Part shown: piece after piece, positions 6,510-12,332 of the stretch
Layout of the letters: every line of letters starts with the position of its first letter
Numbering within the stretch: position 1 is the stretch's first letter
Assembly (NCBI GenBank): GCA_038045965.1
Contig: JBBSXD010000017.1
Span: 1-12,332, forward strand
Direction: 5' to 3'
DNA length: 12,332 nucleotides
Source of the DNA: ARS1285 sp038045965
Lineage (GTDB): Archaea; Nanobdellota; Nanobdellia; Pacearchaeales; GW2011-AR1
Notes under the pieces: model-generated
The model's database searches: none
What the model was told of the DNA's origin: nothing
What the model saw: only the letters and a program-made list of their open reading frames with translations
Program-made: the position numbers and the translations under genes

Positions 6510-7574
6510 ATGGAAGAGGAGATAAAAAGAGGACTGATGACTGAATCTATTAACAAACCATTAACAAAATTAGAGATTCTAAAAAAAATAAGTGCTGGAA
6601 CAGAATTAAGAAATGCCATAAATGATATAGTTCATGGCAGATTAGGAGCGCTCATTGTATTAGCGAATCAAAATGTATTTGATTGTTTTCAAGGGGGATT
6701 TAAAGTTGATTGTGAATTTACTCAAAGACGTTTAGTTGAATTATCAAAAATGGATGGAGCCATAATCTTATCTCCAGATTTTAAAAGAATTCTTTATGCT
6801 AACACCTTACTTACTCCAGACACAAGCTTACCTAGTTATGAAACTGGAATAAGACATCAAGCTGCAGAAAGAACAGCAAATGAAACTAACTCTTTAGTTA
6901 TAGCTATATCTCAAAGAAGAGGAGAAACTACTATTTACAATGCTAATTTCAAATATTTATTACAGCCAACAGAAGATCTATTAAGAAGAGCGACAGAAAA
7001 TTTACAGATACTAGAAAAACAAAGAGACATATTCAATGAATTATTAACAAACTTAAATATTTTAGAGTTAACAAATTTAGTTTCAATAGGAGATGTATGC
7101 AAAGTACTTCAAAGAATAGAAATGATGAAAAAAATGATTAACATAATAAACGAACAAATTATTGAATTGGGAGAAGACGGAATAATTTTAAGAATGAGAA
7201 TGAGAGAAGTAATAAGAGGGATTGAAAAAGAAGACGAATTCATAATTAAAGATTACATAAAAAATGAAGAAAAATTCAGAGAATTTTTTGACTCTTTAAA
7301 TTTTGAAGAGATATTAGATATAGAACAAATAGCTGAAAATTTATTTAACCAAGCTCAAGATATTATTATAAATCCGATTGGATACAGACTATTAAGCAAA
7401 ACTAACTTACATCAGAATGAAATAGAAAACTTGCTGATTGAATTTACTCAGTTAGATGAAATAATGAATGCAGAAGACGAGACCTTAATAAGAATAATTG
7501 GAGCCAGTGTTGACAAATTCAAAAAAGAAATGTCTCACATAAGAGAGCAGATACTTATAGGAAGAAGAATATAA
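6510..7574 (+). CDS. disA: DisA-type diadenylate cyclase with RHQ motif
   Basis: Homologue of the DNA-integrity scanning protein, which joins two ATP into c-di-AMP. With the ATG at 6510 it has 354 residues and all three DisA parts. The cyclase domain (about 20-155) contains GTELR (30-34), D82-G83-A84 and SQRR (134-137). The helical linker (about 160-265) contains LLRRATENLQ and VLQRIEMM. The C-terminal helix-hairpin-helix region (285-350) starts with PIGYRLLS (289-296). DGA and the RHR position are 33 residues apart, as in characterised DisA, but the third residue of RHR is Gln (R115-H116-Q117, codon CAA). The hairpin normally Gly-x-Gly is Gly331-Ala-Ser. Both changes could weaken catalysis or DNA binding. 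Archaeal c-di-AMP is usually attributed to the different DacZ enzyme, so full-length DisA suggests transfer from bacteria, although its AT-rich codon use now matches its neighbours. A DHH phosphoesterase gene follows 36 bases later. Confidence 0.9.
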   Translation: MEEEIKRGLMTESINKPLTKLEILKKISAGTELRNAINDIVHGRLGALIVLANQNVFDCFQGGFKVDCEFTQRRLVELSKMDGAIILSPDFKRILYANTLLTPDTSLPSYETGIRHQAAERTANETNSLVIAISQRRGETTIYNANFKYLLQPTEDLLRRATENLQILEKQRDIFNELLTNLNILELTNLVSIGDVCKVLQRIEMMKKMINIINEQIIELGEDGIILRMRMREVIRGIEKEDEFIIKDYIKNEEKFREFFDSLNFEEILDIEQIAENLFNQAQDIIINPIGYRLLSKTNLHQNEIENLLIEFTQLDEIMNAEDETLIRIIGASVDKFKKEMSHIREQILIGRRI

Positions 7575-7578
7575 CAAA

Positions 7579-7590
7579 TCTTTAAATAAT
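7579..7590 (+). promoter_or_regulatory. TATA box of the DHH-DHHA1 gene
   Basis: TCTTTAAATAAT in the disA-DHH gap is centred about 26 bases before the ATG at 7611. This gives the DHH gene its own leaderless promoter even if read-through from disA also occurs. Confidence 0.55.
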
Positions 7591-7610
7591 AACTTTTCTT
7601 GCAAAAATTA

Positions 7611-8651
7611 ATGCTTAATAAAAATCAATTGAAAAATATAAGAGAACATTTAGAAAATTCTCAAAACCCCATTTTTTTCTTCGATAATGATAATGATGGA
7701 CTAACAAGTTTCTTACAACTAAGAAGAATGATAAACAGAGGAAAAGGAATTCCAATAAAATCTTATCCAGATTTAAATGCAGAATATTTTAAGAAAGTAA
7801 AAGAATATAATTCTGATTATGTTTTTATCTTAGATAAACCAGTTGTTTCTGATGATTTTTTAAATCAGATTAAAACTGAAAATTTGCCTTTAGTATGGAT
7901 TGACCATCATGATGTTAATCCTCCAGAACAAAAATGGGTAAATTATTACAATCCATTTAATGAAAATAAATCTAACGAACCAGTTTCATATATCTCTTAT
8001 AAGGCAACTAATAAAAAAGATGATATATGGATTGCTGTAATAGGATGTATTTCTGATGCTTTTATCCCAGATTTTTACGAAGAATTTTATAAAAAATATC
8101 CAGAATTAGGAAAAAAAAATCCTAAATCTGCATTTGACATATTGTTTAATTCTGATATAGGAAAAATAGCAAGAATAATGGAATTCTCATTGAAAGATTC
8201 AGTAAAAAATGTAGCAGAAACTTTAAATTTTATGACAGAAATAAAATCTCCTTATGATTTATTGGAAGAAAATGAAAAAACTAAAAAGATACTTTCTAGA
8301 TATTATGAAATAAATGAAAGATATGAAAAACTATTAAATGAAATAAAAAATCAATCAGATAAAAAATTGATATTCTTTACATACGGAGGAAAATTTAGTA
8401 TAAGTGCAAATTTAGCAAATAGAATAAAATATGAATTTCCCGATAAATATATAGTTATAGGCAACAAAAAAGAAAATTTTATAAATTTCTCTCTAAGAGG
8501 AAAAAATATAAGAAATATAACATTAGAAGCCATAAAAGATATAGAAAACGCGACTGGTGGCGGACATGAGCTTGCAACAGGAGCAAGAATTCCAGAAGAT
8601 AGTTTACAAAAATTCAAAGAAAATATTGGGAAAATAATTGAAAAGGAATAA
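7611..8651 (+). CDS. DHH-DHHA1 phosphoesterase, candidate c-di-AMP or oligonucleotide hydrolase
   Basis: Stand-alone DHH-superfamily hydrolase of 346 residues using two metal ions. Motif I is D25-N-D27-N-D29-G30. Motif II is Asp75 in FILDKP. Motif III is D98-H99-H100. Motif IV is Asp149 in GCISDAF. The DHHA1 substrate-binding loop is G316-G-G-H319 followed by ATGARI. No membrane or extra sensor domain is present, so the layout matches DhhP/NrnA-type c-di-AMP and nanoRNA phosphodiesterases and archaeal RecJ-like nucleases. Sequence alone does not separate these. Its position directly after disA makes c-di-AMP or pApA hydrolysis an attractive inference. A TTG four codons upstream (7599) is in frame, but the TATA box spacing favours the ATG at 7611. 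The reading frame is clean and converges with the interrupted metallophosphoesterase. Confidence 0.9.
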   Translation: MLNKNQLKNIREHLENSQNPIFFFDNDNDGLTSFLQLRRMINRGKGIPIKSYPDLNAEYFKKVKEYNSDYVFILDKPVVSDDFLNQIKTENLPLVWIDHHDVNPPEQKWVNYYNPFNENKSNEPVSYISYKATNKKDDIWIAVIGCISDAFIPDFYEEFYKKYPELGKKNPKSAFDILFNSDIGKIARIMEFSLKDSVKNVAETLNFMTEIKSPYDLLEENEKTKKILSRYYEINERYEKLLNEIKNQSDKKLIFFTYGGKFSISANLANRIKYEFPDKYIVIGNKKENFINFSLRGKNIRNITLEAIKDIENATGGGHELATGARIPEDSLQKFKENIGKIIEKE

Positions 8652-8730
8652 AAGATTAATTCATAATAGAACTTAAATATATAATAATCTATTTCTAAAC
8701 TATTAAGATGATAATAAAATCTTTAGCGAT

Positions 8731-9600
8731 TTATCTCTCTTTCGCTTTCATCCCCGCATCAAGCTGCAGGATATTCGGTAAAAGAACATCTTCTAAGTTT
8801 CCAGTTTTGAAGCTGATTGGATGTAACTTTAAATTGTCTGTTTCTAATAAATATATTTCATTTTGATGCTCTCTTAATTTGTCTAAACCTACAAATCTAA
8901 TTCTTGAACCATCTATATTAATTTCTAAATCAAGAGGGATATGCATATGTCCAGAGAAAACATATCTCGGTTTTAATTTTCTTACTAATTCATAAAGTTC
9001 AACAGAACCAAAATTTCTTTTTAATGAATACTATAAATTTTCTGGATTTTGAACATCGCCAGAAATATGTTTTTCTAATTCTCTAATAGCTGGCCAGTCA
9101 TGTAACATTAAAACATCTATTTTTTCTCCATTAGATTGGTGTAATATAATATCTAAATCCTCTTTTGTAAAATGATTATATTTTCTTTTTTTAGAATTAG
9201 ATTCGGAAAAATCTTTCTTGGAATAATTTCCAGATACCCATGCTAAATTTATATCTTGAATATTTTTTATTCCTGAACGACCAAGATAATTAAGCCCTCC
9301 TATAAGCTCATGACCTTCTGGATGCTGGCTATGCCAGAAATTATTTTCATGATTTCCACCTATAAAATAAGTTTTTATTGGGACTCTTCCTCCCTCAAAA
9401 TATTTGGGAAAGTCTCCAAGAGTTCTATATTTTTCTTTTACAGGAAAATGTTTTAGATCATCTTTATCTCTTATTGCATGAAAATCTCCTATCTGAAAAA
9501 CACTGTCTACATTATGGTCATGAGTCCTTCTTATATCAGAAATTAAACTATACATAAGATCTATCTTTCCATGAACATCTCCAATAAAAGCTATTTCCAT
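8731..9600 (-). pseudogene. Dbr1-like metallophosphoesterase split by one in-frame TAG
   Basis: A calcineurin-type phosphoesterase of 289 codons read from ATG 9600 to TAA 8731, interrupted only by TAG at codon 190 (9031-9033). Before the stop are D8-x-H10-G (GDVHG), G-D39 (QIGDFH), G-N83-H84-E85 and H167-D-W-P. After it, in the same frame and without indel, come YSLKRNF and then V-F-S-G-H218-M-H220, the final metal-binding GHxH motif. The set GNHE, NYLGRSGI, VSGNY, LMLHDWP, LKPRYVFSGHMH resembles lariat-debranching (Dbr1-type) enzymes, although Dbr1 has Cys where this has Asp8. A 189-residue product would lack H218 and H220 and should be inactive. The downstream 99 codons still look fully constrained, so the stop is recent, a sequence error or read through. 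The 71-residue piece starting at Met219 (8946) is not a separate gene, because it begins in the middle of the GHxH motif. Confidence 0.8.
9031..9033 (-). other. In-frame TAG codon inside the metallophosphoesterase
   Basis: The context is AAT TTA TAG TAT TCA, codon 190 of the frame. It is one base change from several sense codons (such as AAG, CAG, GAG, TTG, TAT). TAG serves as an ordinary terminal stop in three other genes here (ending at 1617, 4923 and 9685), which argues against wholesale reassignment of TAG. Confidence 0.75.
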
Positions 9601-9609
9601 TTTATATTC

Positions 9610-9626
9610 TAATATTTATATTTAAA
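9610..9626 (-). promoter_or_regulatory. TATA box of the metallophosphoesterase
   Basis: On the minus strand CTTTAAATATAAATATT lies about 10-26 bases before the ATG at 9600, with its core about 22 bases away. The promoter looks intact, so the interrupted gene is probably still transcribed. Confidence 0.55.
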
Positions 9627-9684
9627 GCACACAAAAATCACATATATAAATATTACTATTTAGTGATAGCATTATAAACTTATT

Positions 9685-10008
9685 CTAATCTCTAAACAAA
9701 TCATTATTATATCTCACACTTTTACCATCGTAAAAATAAGAATGTAATGTAGTTCCATCTTGCCATCCTTCTTCCTCAAATATTAAAAAATTATCACTTT
9801 TAAAAATTAAAACTTTGAAATATTCTGGATTTGGACTTTCTACTTCAGGATTATATTCTTTAGGATTCTTAATCTCCCTAGTTTGCACAATCATTTCACC
9901 TATTAAATCACTAAGATCAAATTGTCTAAAAGATTTAAATAAAGGAAGCTTAGAAACCTCAGATTTTTTCATTAAAATAAAATCATCGCTTATCTCATCA
10001 AGATTCAT
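9685..10008 (-). CDS. Hypothetical 107-residue soluble protein
   Basis: No family recognised. The protein is acidic, without signal peptide, membrane span or cysteines. Residues 1-40 look helical (DEISDDFILMKKSEVSKLP). Residues 62-105 alternate hydrophobic and polar residues with many aromatics (YFKVLIF, NFLIFEEEG, HSYFYDG), suggesting a small beta-sheet. The ATG at 10008 has a well-spaced TATA box that overlaps the 3' end of the prolyl-tRNA synthetase gene. It ends in TAG. It is transcribed in the same direction as its neighbours but probably as its own unit. Confidence 0.65.
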   Translation of the reverse strand: MNLDEISDDFILMKKSEVSKLPLFKSFRQFDLSDLIGEMIVQTREIKNPKEYNPEVESPNPEYFKVLIFKSDNFLIFEEEGWQDGTTLHSYFYDGKSVRYNNDLFRD

Positions 10009-10028
10009 AACAATATTAATAAGAAAGA

Positions 10029-10040
10029 GTATTTAAATTT
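10029..10040 (-). promoter_or_regulatory. TATA box of the 107-residue hypothetical gene
   Basis: On the minus strand AATTTAAATACT is centred about 26 bases before the ATG at 10008. Its upstream edge overlaps the stop codon of the prolyl-tRNA synthetase gene, so the two genes are packed with a 30-base gap. Confidence 0.55.
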
Positions 10041-11469
10041 AATAGCTTTTTCCAATCCTGCCGATATACTCCGCTTTTTTACTGCAAATAATACATTTAC
10101 CATTAGCTTTTTTATTTTCATCTATATTCAAAACTTTAGCTCCATTTGTTTTAAATTTTAATTCTTCTTCACACTTTATAGAACTGCATAAATTAGCCAA
10201 GACTATTTTTTTATCCTTAATATCTTTTTCCAATTCATTAAAACTATTCACACTAACTACTGCTTCTTTTAATAATTTTTCAGCATTTCTCAATAAATTC
10301 TTCTGAATATTTTCTAAAATTAATAACACATTCTTCTTCAAATCTTTAATCTTAATATCTTCTTTTTTTCCATTATCTCTTCTTACTGCAACAACACTAG
10401 ATTTCTCCAAATCTCTCTTTCCAACCTCAATTCTAATTGGAATTCCTTTTAATTCATATTCATTAAACTTAAATCCAGGTCTATATTCTTCTCTATCATC
10501 TAATATTGGATTAAACTCCTCTAATAGATTTAATATTTTTTTTGTTTCATTTAAAACTTCTTTTTTTGTTTTATCATCGAATATAGGAATTATTACTATT
10601 TTATTTGGGGCGACATTAGGAGGTATTATTAATCCTTTCTCATCAGAATGAATTGCAAACATAACTCCCAGCATTCTAGTAGTTATTGCAAAAGTATTTT
10701 GATATGCATATTGTTTTTTTTCATTTTTATCTAAAAACTGGATATTATATGCTTTTGCAAATTTCTGTCCATCGTGGTGAAAATCAGGCCCTTGAACAGA
10801 TTTTCCATTCGGCATATAAAACTCCATTGAAATAGTATATTCTGCTCCAGCAAATTTTTCTTTTTCTGTTTTTCTTCCAATTAAAGAAGGTAAAGCCATA
10901 ATATTTCTGCAAACATCATCATAAATTTTTATTATTTTATCTCTTTCTTCTTCGGCTTCATTTTTATCAGCATAAACAGTATGCCCTTCACTCCACAAAA
11001 ATTCTCTAGTTCTAAGAAAAGGAACTGGATTTTTAAATTCCCATCTAACGACATTATTCCATTGATTTAATTTTAAAGGTAGATCTTTATAACTTCTTAT
11101 CCATTTAGAAAATGAAGGATACATAATTGTTTCTGAAGTAGGCCTTACGGCCAATCTTTCATTTAATTTTGTATTTCCAGCATGAGTCACCCATGCCACT
11201 TCAGGACTAAATCCTTCAACATGTTCCTTTTCCATTATCAAAAACTTTTCTGGAATAAATAAAGGAAAATAAACATTTTTTATTCCTAATTTTTTATATT
11301 CTATATCCACTGTAGATTTTATTTTCTCCCAAATTTCATAAGAAACAGGCTTGAAGATAATACAACCAGAAACTTCACTATAATCTGCCAAATCAGCTTT
11401 AACTATAACTTGTGTAAACCATTCACTAAACTCATCCTTGTCAGCAGTAATTCCTTTAGTACTTTTCAT
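10039..11469 (-). CDS. proS: Prolyl-tRNA synthetase, archaeal/eukaryotic type
   Basis: Class II synthetase that activates proline and attaches it to tRNA(Pro) in the cytoplasm. At 476 residues it has the length of the type without the bacterial editing insertion. Visible parts are the N-terminal GCIIFKPVSYEIWEKI (motif 1 region, 35-50), the proline-pocket RPTSET (109-114), motif 2 VRWEFKN...FLRTREFLWSEGHT (141-164) and motif 3 TRMLGVMFAIHSDEKGLIIPP (264-284). The anticodon-binding domain runs from PNKIVIIPI to about residue 395. A C-terminal zinc-type domain has Cys428, Cys433, Cys459 and Cys462. The protein ends in Tyr, as is typical of this type. The loop before motif 3 reads GPDFHHDGQKFAKA (227-240) in place of the more usual TSHYLGQNFAKA. 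The ATG has a TATA box 26 bases upstream. Confidence 0.95.
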   Translation of the reverse strand: MKSTKGITADKDEFSEWFTQVIVKADLADYSEVSGCIIFKPVSYEIWEKIKSTVDIEYKKLGIKNVYFPLFIPEKFLIMEKEHVEGFSPEVAWVTHAGNTKLNERLAVRPTSETIMYPSFSKWIRSYKDLPLKLNQWNNVVRWEFKNPVPFLRTREFLWSEGHTVYADKNEAEEERDKIIKIYDDVCRNIMALPSLIGRKTEKEKFAGAEYTISMEFYMPNGKSVQGPDFHHDGQKFAKAYNIQFLDKNEKKQYAYQNTFAITTRMLGVMFAIHSDEKGLIIPPNVAPNKIVIIPIFDDKTKKEVLNETKKILNLLEEFNPILDDREEYRPGFKFNEYELKGIPIRIEVGKRDLEKSSVVAVRRDNGKKEDIKIKDLKKNVLLILENIQKNLLRNAEKLLKEAVVSVNSFNELEKDIKDKKIVLANLCSSIKCEEELKFKTNGAKVLNIDENKKANGKCIICSKKAEYIGRIGKSY

Positions 11470-11488
11470 AACCCAAATAAGAACTATT

Positions 11489-11499
11489 AAGTTTTAAAT
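11489..11499 (-). promoter_or_regulatory. TATA box of proS
   Basis: On the minus strand ATTTAAAACTT is centred about 26 bases before the ATG at 11469, fitting a leaderless mRNA. Confidence 0.55.
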
Positions 11500-11511
11500 C
11501 TTGCTAAAATA

Positions 11512-11526
11512 AATTATATTATAATT
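11512..11526. repeat. 15-base AT palindrome upstream of proS
   Basis: Two seven-base arms (AATTATA and TATAATT) flank one central base, in the gap between the 243-residue hypothetical gene and proS. It lies about 15 bases upstream of the proS TATA box, where an operator could sit. Its pure AT content makes chance a fair explanation. Confidence 0.25.
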
Positions 11527-11543
11527 CACATCTTATAATATTT

Positions 11544-12275
11544 TTACTCACTATCAATTAACCCAAACCCATAACAGTTATTATAATTAATTAAACTTGC
11601 TCCAATACTTAATTCTTTTCCTCCATCAATTATAGAAACTCTTGTTTCCAATCCATTTTTATTATCAATTTCTAGACCATAAGTAACAGGATCATTTGAA
11701 AATTCTCTAGAAATTTCTGCCAATTTTTCTGCTCCTTTTATTCCATAATTTGCGATTACAAATCCATCATATGCCAAAGTCCCTTTTTCATGTTCTCCAA
11801 ATCCATAATTCTTTTTAGGAGCAAATCTCACTTTGTCATCTTTACTAAATCTTATTCCATTTTTTAATTTTATTCCATATTTTAATTTATTCTCAAATTT
11901 ATCTTTATTAAATTTCTCAGTTAAATCCTTTAAATTTGAGATCTGGCTCACATAAACCCCTTCATAAACAAAATCTAATCTATTAAAAGTTAATAAAAAT
12001 CTATTATTCATAATTCCTTTTATATTATCCTTATAAAAATTATCTGATTCTATATTAGAAGACATATAAACAGCATGAATTAAATCTATAACTTGTTCTC
12101 CAGTTGGAATTAATAAATCATAATTAGATATCTTCTCTATTATATTCCGGCAGTTGCAAGAACCAAAAGAAGGAAATCCAAAAACTAACTTCTTATCATC
12201 ACATAAAACATTTAATTTTGCTTCAGGATTATAAATTTTCCTAACTACTGGTTCTACTTTAAAACTAATACTCAT
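11544..12275 (-). CDS. Hypothetical 243-residue protein
   Basis: Not recognised. It is a soluble protein with no signal peptide or membrane span. Residues 1-35 look beta-rich. A Cys-Asn-Cys appears at 40-42 in GSCNCRN. Residues 55-75 hold PTGEQVIDLIHAVY, likely a helix. The stretch at about 155-195 (KKNYGFGEHEKGTLAYDGFVIANYGIKGAEKLAEISREF) is glycine- and aromatic-rich and followed by a helix. The C-terminal third again looks beta-rich, ending CYGFGLIDSE. A GAEKLAE-like block is something I associate with DPANN hypothetical proteins, but I cannot confirm a family. The ATG at 12275 is preceded by a canonical TATA box 25 bases upstream, and the gene lies 74 bases before proS in the same direction. 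Confidence 0.7.
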   Translation of the reverse strand: MSISFKVEPVVRKIYNPEAKLNVLCDDKKLVFGFPSFGSCNCRNIIEKISNYDLLIPTGEQVIDLIHAVYMSSNIESDNFYKDNIKGIMNNRFLLTFNRLDFVYEGVYVSQISNLKDLTEKFNKDKFENKLKYGIKLKNGIRFSKDDKVRFAPKKNYGFGEHEKGTLAYDGFVIANYGIKGAEKLAEISREFSNDPVTYGLEIDNKNGLETRVSIIDGGKELSIGASLINYNNCYGFGLIDSE

Positions 12276-12292
12276 TAGAATTATGAAAAGTT

Positions 12293-12305
12293 TAAACTTA
12301 TAAAT
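12293..12305 (-). promoter_or_regulatory. TATA box of the 243-residue hypothetical gene
   Basis: On the minus strand TATTTATAAGTTT is centred about 25 bases before the ATG at 12275. The rest of the right edge (to 12332) shows nothing further. Confidence 0.6.
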
Positions 12306-12332
12306 ATTTTTACATTAAATCATATATGTCTT

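Noticed and set aside
7599..7610. TTG start for the DHH gene
   Set aside because: The ATG at 7611 lies 26 bases after a TATA box, and the protein begins naturally there.
8351..8617. 88-codon minus-strand open frame
   Set aside because: It is antisense to the DHHA1 domain of the DHH gene.
8731..8946. Separate 71-residue gene starting MHIPLDL
   Set aside because: It begins inside the SGHMH metal-binding motif of the metallophosphoesterase and is in the same frame as the upstream part, with only the TAG between.
9031..9033. Firm call of pyrrolysine at the in-frame TAG
   Set aside because: Three other genes in the window use TAG as their natural stop, and the protein is not a methylamine methyltransferase. 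No pyl genes are visible here, so it stays only one of several possibilities.
9815..10036. 73-codon plus-strand open frame
   Set aside because: It is antisense to the 107-residue hypothetical gene, which has a well-placed TATA box.
1..12332. tRNA genes, CRISPR arrays, insertion sequences or phage genes
   Set aside because: The gaps are too short and show no cloverleaf, spaced repeats, terminal inverted repeats or transposase-like reading frames.

Overview
This is a very AT-rich window from an archaeal chromosome, most likely a reduced DPANN-type lineage (Woesearchaeota/Pacearchaeota-like). The archaeal markers are transcription factor E, an Nre-family repair protein ending in a PCNA-binding motif, and an archaeal/eukaryotic-type prolyl-tRNA synthetase. 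Several hypothetical proteins also look like families I associate with these lineages, but that assignment is recollection, not a search. Coding density is very high. Nearly every first gene of a transcript has a TATA box about 21-26 bases before its start codon, which implies mostly leaderless mRNAs. No Shine-Dalgarno sequence places any start. No tRNA, rRNA, CRISPR array or insertion sequence was seen, and no gene-free stretch exceeds 300 bases.

Left part (1-2718): the 5' part of a secreted, cysteine-rich protein gene runs off the left edge. It diverges from a class-2-like dihydroorotate dehydrogenase gene. That gene overlaps tail to tail with a translationally coupled pair of coiled-coil proteins of unknown function on the minus strand.

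Middle part (2719-4923): a tight plus-strand operon holds TFE with a very basic C-terminal tail, a rhomboid protease and a SpoIIM-like membrane protein. The first two overlap by ATGA and the last two are separated by one base.

Genome-integrity and nucleotide-signalling block (4944-8651): on the minus strand are the Nre repair gene and a 65-residue membrane protein. Diverging from them on the plus strand is a full-length, bacterial-style DisA diadenylate cyclase, followed 36 bases later by a stand-alone DHH-DHHA1 phosphoesterase. A cyclase beside a candidate phosphodiesterase suggests a c-di-AMP make-and-break module in an archaeon. The DisA has a changed RHR motif (RHQ) and a degenerate helix-hairpin-helix.

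Right part (8731-12332), all minus strand: a Dbr1-like metallophosphoesterase is cut by one in-frame TAG just before its last metal-binding motif. It is followed by a 107-residue hypothetical gene, prolyl-tRNA synthetase and a 243-residue hypothetical gene, each with its own TATA box.

The items most worth following up are the disA-DHH pair with its altered catalytic motif, and the TAG-interrupted phosphoesterase in a region where TAG also serves as an ordinary stop.
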